From Panopea generosa (lineage: Eukaryota > Mollusca > Bivalvia > Adapedonta > Hiatellidae): a stretch of DNA of 64,000 nucleotides. A program made the position numbers and the translations under genes. Under the pieces are notes generated by a model. It was not told the origin of the DNA, did not search any database, and worked only from the letters and a program-made list of their open reading frames with translations. The stretch's first letter is position 1; every line of letters starts with the position of its first letter. The DNA is taken from NCBI GenBank assembly GCA_029582155.1, contig CM055898.1, positions 34,216,955-34,280,954 on the forward strand. Reading direction: 5' to 3'. This document shows positions 1 to 11,110 of the stretch, piece by piece.

Positions 1-1490
1 GCGATGATATTTATATACATGTATAAAAAATATGATAATTGCATCTTGCTTCCATTTATTTGAATTTGAGATAAAATGTAATTCTGATTTATTTTCTGTG
101 TAGCCAATACAGCGTATTACTGTAGCCAATACAGCATATTATTGTACCCAATTAAATACAATATGTATGTCGCTATGCCAGCCGGCTATATACAGATGTT
201 GGTCAGCCCTGAAATGTTTATAAATAAATCGTGATATTGCAAGTTATGTGCAGTTTAAAGTGTTTTTTATTTATGTATTTTATTTATATTCTAAAGCATA
301 GATTTATTTTAATTTCATATTTTAAATTAAGAACCTTCAAAAATCTTCAAATTCAAGTACATTTCTTTTATAATCCAACACATTATTAAATGGTTTATTT
401 TTTCGCACAAATTTATGTTTTAATGTCTTTGTTATGAAATAATTCAGTGGACATAGAAAGAAAATTGATTAAAGAGTATGTTTTATTGGGATACTCAATT
501 TATATTTTTATTCTTAAAGACCAACACCAGTGACTAAATAACAGAACAGAACTGTACTAAATAACAATAATACTTAACGCGAGGCATAATAAATGAACAA
601 AGGGATTTAATAATGTAATTGGTTGATAATTATATTAATACAGCATGATTTGCATGTCATTGTTTTGTATTACTCAATTTAAAAACTTTTCTCCATATAT
701 TTGAAAATATTACTAATCAGATCTCAATTGATCTGTTCAAAGGGTATAATCGTTTTTAGAGATATCTTTAAATATGCACAATAGTGCTCATTTTCTTCTT
801 CATCTTTTTAATTCAAAACTTGGTTTATTGTAGATTTTAGAAGAGCTTTATCATATTAAATAATTGTGCTTTGTATTGATATGCATAATCTATGTTTTAA
901 CATGTATCTTATAATTTTTTGAAAATGACCATGTACAAGTTTAAACGTTGATGTATATGTTTTGTTATATGATGTGTACATAGATGAGACGAAAATAAAG
1001 ATAATACCTATGAAATGAATAATGTTTTGCGGCACGAAAACAAAATTATTTAATTATTTAAAGAAAAATAATGGTACTGAGATTACTAAAGTTTGATAAT
1101 TCGTACTGAAATAGATATTTTAACTGCAAATATGTTTCATTTTGTGCATGTTTGTGTTCGTGTTATAGTAATCTCATTGATATCGTGTATTTAACTTGAT
1201 ACAAGTTAGTTATGATAGACCATTATCAAATGTTAATAAGTATTAAGCATATTGAATTAAAAAAAATTCCTAAAATCAGTAAAATAATACGCAAATCTAA
1301 TAATCTTAGTAAAAAAACCCGCAGAGCTTGTAACACTGAATCATGTTATGTTTTGTTTGTTAGACGTCTTACTTTTTGTTTTAAAATGACCATTATCCGA
1401 TATTCCACTGCATATTTAAAGTCACATTTGAAAGTTGAAATAAACACGATTAAAAGAACAATATCAAAACGACATCAATGCCCCGCCCCA
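1..1490. other. AT-rich DNA, no gene seen
   Basis: No reading frame with recognisable protein features, no RNA gene and no clear tandem repeat was found. The stretch is very AT-rich, and the longest frames look like chance openings. Confidence 0.6.
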
Positions 1491-1860
1491 TGTCTATTTA
1501 TTATTTCAAAGGTGACCTTGACTTAGAATCCACAAACGCAAACTCATCCGAGGGATCTTGGTTTTGAACACCTATATGAAGTTGCATCAAAATTGGATTA
1601 AAAATAAAGGCGGTAGAGCGGAAACAGTGATTTTCTACTTTTAGTAACGGTGACATTGACCTTGACCTAAAAATCGTATCTGAAGTATCTGTTCTGATGA
1701 ACATCAGTAAGTGACGGTTTGAAATTTCATCAGATTTTTTATTTTCGGTGACATTAACCTTGACCTACAAATCGTGACGAACAGGATAACGTACGGACGG
1801 CACGACGGATGGACATGGGAAGCACTATACACCACCCACCTCCTTTTCAAGGCGGTTGTA
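1490..1860 (+). repeat. Dispersed mollusc-type repeat with GTGACCTTGACCTT motifs
   Basis: The stretch contains three spaced copies of a gtgac(c/a)ttgac(c/t)tt motif (near 1512, 1650 and 1750), a phrase 'gaagttgcatcaaaattgg', and ends with a run rich in 'gacgga' followed by 'ccacccacctccttttcaaggcgg'. This layout is familiar from abundant dispersed repeats in bivalve genomes. It has no coding capacity that I can recognise. The exact ends are uncertain. Confidence 0.55.
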
Positions 1861-2335
1861 TAAACAACATGTCAATTTAATTATATAAATTCTGCAATTT
1901 CCCATAGTATTTAGAGATATTATAGAGAAGACGATTACTGAAATTTTGTTAAATATTGCAACAATATGTCACATTTTGCCACTTAGTGTAACAAAATAGT
2001 TTTGCTACACTGAGGATTGCGGCTATGACACCTAGTGTAGCACCTTTTTTGTTATGCTAAGGGTTGCCGCAAGGCTATGGTATGATAATTGTGTGTTAAT
2101 GTCGTAGTAGTAGTATGCAAGTTTGAATAACGCTACTTAATAGTTTGACGAAGATATTGAAAATACAAAAGAGGCAGATTAGCTATTCCGTTCAATATGT
2201 ATGTGTATAGTTTCCCCTACCCTTGCATGGGTTATGTGCACGTGGTCGCGCGCATTTGTAGCGTATTTAGTTAAATTTTAGTAGGTTTCTCAGTCTGTCT
2301 GCAGTATCGTCAGTCAATCATTTCACTAGTGTATA
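1861..2335. other. Unique AT-rich spacer
   Basis: No gene or clear repeat was recognised. A short doublet 'cacttagtgtaacaaaat / cacctagtgtagcacc' near 1980-2045 is the only internal repetition seen. Confidence 0.5.
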
Positions 2336-2339
2336 TATA

Positions 2340-3400
2340 TAAAATTGTATGTTTTGTTTTTTTGTTGTTGTTTTTTCGTCCTGTCATGTCATTTTGAATA
2401 TGGCTAGGTATATAAATAAATCCAAAATAGTCATATAGGGAGTCCATATGTAACATGTTTACGTCCAGTAAGAAAGGCTTCCGGGAAGTAAGTATACAAT
2501 ATAAAGATGTCCCGTAAGACCATTTGCCTGACCCTTTCAATAGGGGTGACGCTATAATAAATTTACTTTACATTCATACTACTACAATTTTGAGTGTTTA
2601 ATGTTAGGATTGTCACTTTTTGTCAGGCGATATTTTAGTATTTTTCCTCGCTATATATAGAAATAACACTATTATTATACTATTCTAGTGAATAGTATCA
2701 TGATGTTTCTTACCAAGAAATAACAAATCTAATTTGGCAGTATACATAATCTACCATTTCAATGTTTAATAAATGCACCACTAAAAGCATTCTAATACAA
2801 ATACATAATGAGAAACTTACCTAATAATAAATGTAATATTTATAATACAAGTTTATGTGATTTTTGCAAAACGCATGTAGAAATAAACAAACATTTATGC
2901 TGGGAGTGTCACATTTCGAGAGTTTTTTGGACAGAACTTGAAGTGTATCTGAATCAAAAACTTATTGAAATAAATTTTGGATTATTCAACAATTATAATT
3001 CGTAAACTGATATTTGAAAAAAGTTATCCTTTTGGAACACAAAACGAATCGAGAAAAGAAAACAGCAGACCGTTCTAATGACCCTGTTTATGACTAGTTA
3101 TAAAACATAAAACATTCAATTCTCTGAACGCATTCTAGCAGATACAGATTTAAGCAGTATTCCATATTTCAGCTACACTAAATGAGCAACATGTTTCGAA
3201 GGAAACAGAACGAATGATCAATTCTATTTCGTTTCTTTCATCTATCTACTGTTTTCCAATTTTTAATTTTTAATTTTATCTTCTTTTTCTAGTTATAATA
3301 TTATTTCATTCAATACATTCATACCAAACAAATAAACGGTATACATCATATTAGATGTTAATGCAAAATGTATGTACATGTATTATGAAATACTAAAAAG
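2340..3400. mobile_element. Composite LINE-tail repeat, copy 1
   Basis: This is the first of three copies of the same arrangement (others at 6890-8760 and 12780-14830). The left part (2380-2545) matches on the minus strand the tail of LINE A, but copy 1 lacks the segment that carries the zinc-knuckle-like CxxC...EDEYH motif in copy 3. The right part (2765-3230) carries on the plus strand the tail of LINE B, with C..C-(9)-H-LCWEC followed by FWTELEVYLNQ. The shared spacer between them includes 'aataggggtgacgctataataaa' and 'ggcgatattttagtattt'. LINE C-termini commonly carry such Cys/His motifs. No reverse-transcriptase domain is present. Confidence 0.7.
2808..3005 (+). pseudogene. LINE B C-terminal fragment (Cys/His motif)
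   Basis: The 65-residue frame reads CNIYNTSLCDFCKTHVE, then HLCWECHISRVFWTEL, a pattern typical of the end of non-LTR retrotransposon ORF2 proteins (zf-RVT-like). It begins inside the protein and stops early at the phrase NNYNS, so it is a fragment, not a gene. The first Met is not a real start. The equivalent frames in copies 2 and 3 are near 8146 and 14340. Confidence 0.65.
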
Positions 3401-3950
3401 AAGAACACATGATCACACACCTCTATAATGATCAAAACTATTATAAATTTCATTATAGGATCTGATTATCAAAAGTACAAAACATCATACATATATTGTG
3501 TCATTAAAACATTATATAAATATTTTTTTTCTTTCTAATTTTTTTATATTTTAAGCACGCTTACCTCACTTCGTAAATAATATGTAGCCAGCGCTAGTCG
3601 ATTCCTTCTAATATCCCACTTAGATTGAAATGATTTATTAACGCATGTAACACGACTTTTAACGGTTTAATGCTCAATTGAGTTAAGCTTATTTTTTCGT
3701 TTCATGTTACATTTGTTAAAACCCAGAGTTCAGGCTATCGTTTTATTTTTTATACACGAAGTAATACGAAGTTAGAGAATAATCACCTTGTTAAAATGTT
3801 CCAAATAACTTTTTTTTCGATTCCATATACCATATAATTCGATTTCAAATACACTTTGACGTTTTTTCTTAATGTATCGAATTAAGTGGTTTAATACTTT
3901 CAACTTGTAGCAGAACGTTTCAAATTATATTTAAAGTTTCGTCACGTGAT
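3401..3950. other. AT-rich spacer, no gene seen
   Basis: Nothing recognisable beyond homopolymer runs and general AT-richness. Confidence 0.5.
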
Positions 3951-3954
3951 ACTA

Positions 3955-4600
3955 TATGTCATAATATATATAACTGTAGTATAACTATTATTAAGATTTG
4001 ATGACTTAGTGCACAACTATGGCGTTTATTTGTTTAAAAAGTATTAGCCGTCCTTTTTAAAAATCTCTTTCGTATCTCCAAATGTGAATAAGTAAAAATT
4101 GCATTTTATGTTGAATATAAGGTTTCCTTAACGTTTAATTGAGTTAAGTACATTATTGAGCTATTAACCGTATGCGTAAACCAATATCGTGTTATCACAT
4201 ATTCGAATACATATAAAGTATCGCCAATTATTGTATCACATATTCGAATGTATATATCGTATCGCCAATTATGTTATAACCAAAGGCATCGCCATTTATG
4301 TTATCACATATTCGAAAACATATAACGCATAGCAAATTATTTAATCGCATATTTGAATACTGTGTGATAAATCGCATTTGAACTGAATGACTGATATCAC
4401 CAACTGAATTATATGATATCACGTACACGAATATGTGATATAACATATTTTATTTAAATGTAAAAAATCACGTTTTTGTTTTTGATTGTGTGCTATCACA
4501 AAAACGAATGTGTTACATCACGTATTTGAACAGATGTTATCAGTAATTCAAATATTTCATATCACACTTTCAATATTGAATATGTCGTATTGCAGTGTCT
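3955..4600. repeat. Duplicated block, copy 1, with TATTCGAATA tandem repeats
   Basis: The stretch from 'ctattattaagattt' through 'ggcgtttatttgtttaaaaagtattagccgtc' to 'aaggtttccttaacgtttaattg' recurs almost unchanged at 12240-12420. It is followed in both places by degenerate tandem units built around 'catattcgaata' and 'cgccaattatgtt'. The repeats are too decayed for a fixed unit length. No coding content was seen. Confidence 0.75.
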
Positions 4601-6889
4601 TAAAGTAAAAGTCGTCGTTTTCTAAAATAATAATATTGGAAACTTAAAAGCAATTGTTTTATTTATTGGCCTTAATAATTTGGTAATATGAAGTTACTTT
4701 TCCTGCGTGTTAACGAAATAATAAAAAGCTTTATAACTCCCTAATTGCAAATTATATTATTAAGCCGACTTAGGCAGATTTATATGATTTAAATCAAAAT
4801 GAATCATAGAAGTAGCCCTCATTATATATAACAACTTAGTTGATGAGTTTACGCGAAAAAAACCTACCAAGAGTTTCGCAGGATTTATCGCTTTGATGTT
4901 ATGGTAAGTGCCATCATTAAGATTATAAAGTATTAATATAGTACAAATCAGTATCTCTCGGCTAAGTTTAAGCCGATATTTAGATTAGAATTTTCAAAAT
5001 TGCTTTAACCTTTTGAATAATACCTAAAGATGTTAAACGTTTGTAATGAAGTTTACTAGACGTTATTTGATGTTATGCTGCTTTCTAAACCTTTTTATAC
5101 ATAATGTCGGCTCAAGTTTGAGGTGATCATTATTTTACAATTATAACTTCAGCTAATGTTTTCTCTTTTAAGCTCATCGTTCAAACATCTCAAAATAAAG
5201 TTTGATCAATTAAAACGGCCTAAGAGAAAAATCAGCGATATTCTATTTACTGGTAACAATAAATATACTCCATTAAATAATAACAACAGTTATTATTAAG
5301 AATGTATTTTTTATTACATGATTAATGACAATAGGTTTTACAATTTCAATTCACAGCATGAATATAGCAATCTACACAAGTAACTTTTTTTTCTGTATAT
5401 TAAACATATTTTAAATACGTCATTTAAATGATAATTACATTGAATTGTCACATTTGATGCTATATCACTCGCAACTCTAACTCTTGATATTACTTTAGAA
5501 GGCAGCAAATCAAGGTTTAAGTGTTGTTGTTTTTTTTCTCTTATATAATTAAAGAATAAACAACATAAAATTCACAGAGAGAACCAAAACAATATATATA
5601 GATCTACATAACATATTTTTTTTATTCAATCTTTCGGTGAAATGTTTGCTATTTACGTGTTTCAATTTTAACCATGTAATTATCAAATATAAATCACTGA
5701 GATATCTCAAATATAAAATAAAATTGCATAATATAAAAAATTATATTTGGAGTGATTTTGTAGATTTAAGTACGTTTAGTTGTTCTATGTTTAATTTGAG
5801 TATCTCATGAAAGCAAAACTACTTGAACCATGTTGGATATTATGTATAAAACTACGATTATTCCCTATGGAGTTGATAACTCTTTTACAGAAGATAAAAC
5901 ACAACTGTTACAACAAGACGCACCATACAGGTTTAACATGTACACAAACATATCATACAAGTTTCGAATATTGAGAGATGTTTTATAGTACATGAAATCA
6001 TAGAGATATATTTACCTTTATATATATAGCATAGTATTTATCTATGTGCAATTATCATTTGCTGTAATTTTATTCGCAAAAGGTCAGTTACATTCATTGC
6101 TAATATTGAAAAGAAATCCATAATAATTATTATTTAAAAATAATGCTATACATCGCTTGTGCATTTGTCTAACATCACTATTATCTCACTTGAGCACTCC
6201 GGACAGATGAAGGAGATAGAAGTAAAACTTAAATTCTCTATTTCTTCTTTTTTTTCCCCTACCCTGTGTTAAATGGTCAGTATGTTTGAAATCTCCACTG
6301 AATTTTTTTAGGCAAATTCTGTGTCATTTTAGAATTGTTGGTTCCAAATGCATTGTAGGCGAAAAATTGACATATTACTACTCTTGAAGTTATTTAAATA
6401 AAAACATTGAATAAAAAAAATATAACTTGGTCAAGGTATGCATTTTTTCCTTCATAATTGCAGATCTTGAACCGGTGAAAAATATGAGCCCAGACACATG
6501 ATACAGATTTTTGCTTTTTTTAACTGTGCTTTGGAATTGAGCCTCATGGGAAATGCAAAAGGTTTGTGAGACGTGTTGAGTTTACGGTGTGAGACGTGCT
6601 GGGTTTACGGTGTGAGACGGGGGTTTTATCGTACCGAATATTCATCATCTTTAATTTTTTAAAAATAAAAAATATACGGAATGGAAAGCTAGCCCACCAC
6701 TTTTGTATTTCTAATATCTTTGTCAAAATATGGAGTAGCGATATATAAAGTTGTATATGCCATTTACAAACATTTGTGTATGTTTACATAACTTAAATGT
6801 TCATTCTTATTCAAGTTCAAATTTCAAGAAAAATTGTTTTGAGACTTTTTGAAGAAATGCATAAAATGTCAGTTACATAAAATATATTT
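4601..6889. other. AT-rich spacer, no gene seen
   Basis: No gene, RNA or well-formed repeat was recognised in this 2.3-kb stretch. A short tandem doublet 'gtgagacgtgctgggtttacg' lies at about 6565-6620. Confidence 0.5.
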
Positions 6890-7066
6890 GTTATGCCATG
6901 TTATTTTGAATATAGCTAGATCTATAAATTAATCCAACATGGTCATAGAGAGAGTGCATATCTAACATGTTTACGTCTGGTAAGAATAGCTTTCGGGAAG
7001 TAACTACACAATATTCAAAATTCTTTATTCAGTTATTTAAAAATATAATGTTTCTCATAACATACA

Positions 7067-7349
7067 CAGCCGGGTCCGATTAGCTAAGTCGGTTACGCGT
7101 CTGATTATCAATCCAGGGTTCGTGAGTTCGAATCCCCCGCCCGGCAACAGTCTCCGTGATGACTGATATACGACATTGTGTCTCATTATCATTCGTCTCT
7201 CACCACTGATTCAAGTGGGAAAGTTATCATTTACTTGCGAAGATGGGGTGTGCTCGAGTACTGGTTAATCCCAGGAAACAGTGGTTAGGTTAACAAATCG
7301 TTTGTTAGCCCTCGATGGCATAAAAATGACGCTAAATATTCAATCAATC
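7067..7349 (+). mobile_element. tRNA-derived SINE, family A, full copy with target-site duplication
   Basis: The head (7069-7147) folds like a tRNA: acceptor arms GCCGGGT and GCCCGGC pair fully (one G-T), with A-box TAGCTAAGTCGG and B-box GAGTTCGAATCCC. The anticodon stem is poorly paired, as expected for a SINE head. The body follows, with a conserved central part 'ctcgagtactggttaatcc', and the tail ends in 'caatcaatc'. It is flanked by ATAACATACA (7057-7066) and ATTACATACA (7350-7359). Composite copy 3 shows the same site without the SINE (near 12860). A reverse-strand relative is at 49011. Confidence 0.88.
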
Positions 7350-8145
7350 ATTACATACAAATTCAAATGATAAATGTAACACATGACACGCAGATAATAG
7401 ATCAATATTATGTTGGATTATGTTAAATTAGAAATACATATTTTTAAATAGTTTCTGAGGTTGGACAAATATAAATTAAACATCTAAATACTTTGTTAAA
7501 TATATACCTGACTGGATCAACATATAAACAAATAGATGTATATATTACGTATTTTGATTATATAAAGAACTGCGAGCACTAAAAGCTTGATGAATAAACT
7601 TACACAAATTTAACAAGACTGAATACTTCTTACTTTGCATTTACTCAATGAATTTTAACATACTTGGCCGTTTATAATAATATGATTTAATAAAGTTTTT
7701 ACGGATATTTTGTTAACTACAACATATAACCAAAAAATGGTATTCGTTTTCTATGCCGTTAAAGTTACGCAGAGTGCAATAGCAACATAAAGGCGTATCG
7801 TAAGACCATTTGGCTGACTCTTCCAATAGGGGTGACGCTATAATAAACAAACACTTTACTTTACATTTAAACTGCTACAATTGTTGATTGTTTATTGTTC
7901 GGATGGTCACTTTTTGCCAGGCGATATTTTAGTATTTTCCTTCGCTAAAAATAGAAATAGCACACATAATGTACTATTCTAAGATGTTACTGGCCAGGAA
8001 AAGTATACATAATCTACCGTTTCAATGTTTAATAAATACAAAATTAAGAGCATTCCAAAACAAATACATAATTATAATCTTACCTAATAATAAATTTCTG
8101 TATAAATGTAATATTTATAATACAAGTTAATATGATTTTTGCAAT

Positions 8146-8373
8146 ATGCATGTCGAAACAAAGAAATATTTATGTTGGGAGTATCACATTTCGAAAAGTT
8201 TTTGGACAGAACTTGAAGTGTATCTGAATCAAAAACTTATTGAAATAGATTTGGATTATTCGACGATAATTATTCGTAAAATGATATTCAGTGATAAAAA
8301 TTATCTTTTTGGGAACACAAAACGAACCAAGAAAAGAAAATATAATACCCGGTTTTATTGGTCCTGTTTATGA
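8146..8373 (+). pseudogene. LINE B C-terminal fragment, copy 2
   Basis: A 75-residue frame contains the SFWTELEVYLNQKLIEID segment and a basic end (KRTKKRKYNTRFYW). Upstream in the same general frame are KFLYKCNIYNTS and a damaged Cys motif (one Cys replaced by Tyr, then a stop). It is the decayed end of a LINE ORF2, not a host gene. Confidence 0.6.
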
Positions 8374-8759
8374 CTAGTTATAAAACATTAAATATTCAAT
8401 TCTCTCAACGCCATCTAGCAGAGACAGGTTTAAGCAGTATTCTATATTTCAGCTACACTAAATGAGCAACATATTTTCAATGGAACAGAAAGATTGTCCC
8501 TTCTATTTCGTTTCTTTCGTTTATCTACTTCTTTTTCCAACTTTTCATTTTTCCTCGCTCTTTTTTTCTAATTATAATATTAGACATCCAGTTCCTATAA
8601 TTAAATATATAATTGTGTTGATCATTGTAGAGTTATGTGATCATGTTTTATTCTTTTTCTTTTTTCTTTTTTCTTATTTCATAATACATGTAAGTACATT
8701 TTGCAATAATATTTAATATGGTATTTACAGTTTATTTGCTTGATATGAATATATTGAAT

Positions 8760-9390
8760 GAAGTAATATAGTTCAGGATTTAAGTACACTTTGTTTGTGT
8801 CTTTTCTACAAAATGTCTTTCAATAACAGGAAAAGATTCAATGTGAGTTTTAACCTGATTTACCTTGTCAGTTGGTGTATTGTTGGGTCTCATGTTGTGT
8901 TTCCCTCTTTTTAAACTCTCACAAACACCTGGTATAAATGTAGATTTATTTACAGCTGTCCGAACCATCTGAGCAGTGATGCCAAGGGTGTGAAGAAAAA
9001 AGGTTTTGCATACACCAACATTTTTGTAATTCTTTTGCAAAGACCACTGAAATGACCGACCTCTTCTCATACTACCGGTACTCTGCATCGTTCGGTCTGC
9101 CTTTTCTTTTGATTGTGACTGTTGTTGTTGGGTAATGTCCCATACTCCCCAAAACTTGTGAAATGTTTCCTTCCTTTCCTCTGTATTTATAAGAGAGTGA
9201 TACTGCATAATAGGGCACAACCCTTTTAATTTGTTTTGCTGGTTGTAGTTTCCCTTTGTGATTAACAAAACTCTTACCTATGTTTTTACACCTTTTGTTA
9301 ATACGTTTTGCCCACTGCTCAGTGTTACGAAAGCACTTTCTGCCCCTGGAACTACCTGTCACATTGTTTACTTGACTCAAAATCTCAACT
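8760..9390 (-). pseudogene. Transposase-like fragment with KTFFLHTLGI and RGKHN motifs, frameshifted
   Basis: Two overlapping minus-strand frames join across a frameshift near 9210-9225. The upstream frame gives RKCFRNTEQWAKRINKRC, then GKSFVNHKGKLQPAK. The downstream frame gives EERKETFHKFWGVWDI, VGVCKTFFLHTLGI, VRTAVNKS, KRGKHN, then HIESFPVIERHFVEK. The order RK..W..N..K..G, EER..F..FW, VCKTFFL.TLGI, RGKH, H..SFP.IE matches a multi-copy family of uncharacterised, probably transposon-derived proteins that I recall from many invertebrates. The frame ends at TKCT-stop, but a one-base shift continues as VYLNPEL, which fits the family, so this end is also broken. The C-terminal half of the protein is absent. 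Confidence 0.6.
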
Positions 9391-10015
9391 TCTGGATCAT
9401 TTACATTCTCTCTATCAACATTATGACCTATTACCTCACCAATATCCCGTTGACCATTTACAATATCTCTATCTACATTATGACATATTCCCTCACTAAT
9501 ATCCCCTTGACCATTTACAATCTCTCTATCTACATTATGACCTACTCCCTCACCAATATCCCCTTGACCGTTAACCATCTGTCTATCTACATTATGACCT
9601 ATTCCCTCACCTATATCCCCTTGACCATTTACCATCTCCCTATCTACATTATGACCTACTCCCTCACCTACATCCCCTTGATCATTTACTATCTGCCTAT
9701 CTACATTATGACCTATTCCTCACCAATATCCCCTTGATCATTTACCATCTGCCTATCTACATTATGACCTATTCCCTCACCAATATCCCTTGACCATTTA
9801 CCATCTGCCTATCAACATAATGACCTTTTCACTAACCAATACCTTTTTGACCATTTACCATCTCCTTATCTATTTCACAACCTACTCCATCATGAATACC
9901 CAGTTGACCATTTACCATCTCCCTATCTACATTAAAATCTTCTTCCTCACAATTATCCCCTTCATAATTTACCATCTTTCTATCTATATCACGACCTACC
10001 CCCTTTGAATACAAT
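9390..10015 (-). repeat. 60-bp coding minisatellite (20-residue repeat MVNGQGDIGEGIGHNVDR)
   Basis: About ten units of roughly 60 bp, plus-strand core 'ccttgaccatttaccatct' with 'ctatctacattatgacc'. On the minus strand each encodes a 20-residue unit resembling VNGQGDIGEGIGHNVDR. The units at the left (9430-9710) keep one frame; single-base losses near 9717 ('attcctcacc') and 9787 ('atatcccttg') break it. The units at 9832-10014 are the most diverged. The array sits in frame with the transposase-like fragment on its left and presumably belonged to that protein. Confidence 0.75.
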
Positions 10016-10104
10016 ACCGCCCTGACTGTTGACCATCTCCCCTTTTAATCATTGGCCCCTTTTCAGTTTTGTAACTCTTTTCTTTGACAGTTAAACTGCT
10101 TTAC

Positions 10105-10356
10105 TTACTGGTATCTAGTATCATCTTCTGGTGTTACTTTATCGGAATCGGACATGTTTTGGTGTAACATTTTTGTTTTAAAATCAGTAAACAAGTTTTC
10201 ACTTCCAGAGGTATCATTTTCTGAGAAACAATCAAATTCTGAAATGCCTTCATTAGAATTACAAAATCTAGAAAGAAAAGTCAAGGGAATATCGTTTTCA
10301 TCATCAACATCATTATCATCAATATCACCACCTAATAAAATCTCTAAAATTTTCAT
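10105..10356 (-). pseudogene. Acidic N-terminal ORF of the same broken element
   Basis: An 83-residue frame begins MKILEILLGGDIDDNDVDDE, continues with a Ser/Glu/Asp-rich stretch including FDCFSENDTSGSENLFTDF, and ends EDDTRYQ. Its acidic character fits the N-terminus of the protein whose repeat and KTFFL region lie further along the same strand. A short gap with stops separates it from the 60-bp repeats. The function is unknown, and it could be an independent small ORF. Confidence 0.4.
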
Positions 10357-10459
10357 CTAAACGTTTGTCTATAGACCTATTACGTATAATAGTCTAGGTC
10401 TGATAAATCATTCATTGGTCATATTCTTTTATGTAGGCATTCTTTTTCTCCTCTGCAAT

Positions 10460-11110
10460 CTGAAGCAGGCAAGTCTATTCACCATCACTTATTTTGGAAA
10501 ATCCTTCAAATTCTGAATCAGACTGTGTTTGACCTTCAATATGTGTTATAGAAACATGAGTTACTTCAAATTCAGCCTCATCTTTCACTGAACTGAAAGT
10601 GGAGGCCAAATGCTTAAAAAATTAACATAGGTTGTCCAAACTGTTTATGGTGGTGCCATCAGGGCATGCCATCCCGACATCATTTCTTGAATGGGGATCA
10701 AACACATGATACATGTTGTCCTCTTTTATGAGCTACAGTGTAACATTTAATTGTTAAGAAAGAATACTGATGTAGTTCATGCAGTGACCCTGCTGAGCTC
10801 ATGTGGCATTGGTAAAAAATAAACTAGCACAGGATTGTTCAATGGCAAGTTGATACTACTCCCGTGTTTGTGGCAGTTCTCTTACCAAAAGGTACTGCTC
10901 TTTCAAGCCATTAAAAATTAAATTTTGGTTTCCCCTCTTGACAGACTTTTATCTAAGTCATGGTTATTCCAAGATGATGGTTGCCTCTGTTTGGCGTGAA
11001 TCATAGCCACATAAATGTTGGCAACACTCTGCTTCCCAGCACCAAAGTATTGTGAATGGCACTGGTGTGTTGTAGCATTTACAAAGAGCATTCTAAAACT
11101 GTATTATTAA
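10460..11110 (-). pseudogene. OTU/C76-like cysteine-protease remnant from a mobile element
   Basis: Minus-strand translation, moving between frames, gives THQCHSQYFGAGKQSVAN, then PSSWNNHDLDKSLSRGET, FNGLKEQYLLVRELP, FLTIKCYTVA, and NMYHVFDPHSRNDVGM. This order resembles protease-like domains of multi-copy invertebrate elements, where a GxQC motif supplies the catalytic Cys and a D.HSR motif the His. Here the Cys position reads Ser (GKQS) and there are several frameshifts and stops, so it is dead. It precedes the acidic ORF on the same strand and may have been the first gene of the same transposon. The assignment is by motif memory only. Confidence 0.5.

Larger units (their letters stand above)
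6890..8760. mobile_element. Composite LINE-tail repeat, copy 2 (fullest copy)
   Basis: The left half, read on the minus strand from about 7850 to 7540, gives a LINE A tail: a CTLRNFN-x-IENEYHF motif, then RKNFIKSYYYKRPSMLKF, then a region like NLCKFIHQAF, with in-frame stops. This is the classic end of an invertebrate LINE ORF2. The right half on the plus strand (8030-8370) gives the LINE B tail, KFLYKCNIYNTS...FWTELEVYLNQ. The two tails point away from each other. A SINE interrupts the left half at 7067-7349. Confidence 0.7.

Noticed and set aside
1212-1526. A 104-residue plus-strand frame
   Set aside because: No domain, biased AT-rich codons, and it runs into the dispersed repeat at 1490.
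7069-7147. A possible functional tRNA gene
   Set aside because: The acceptor stem pairs well but the anticodon stem does not, and the sequence is the head of a SINE with a target duplication.
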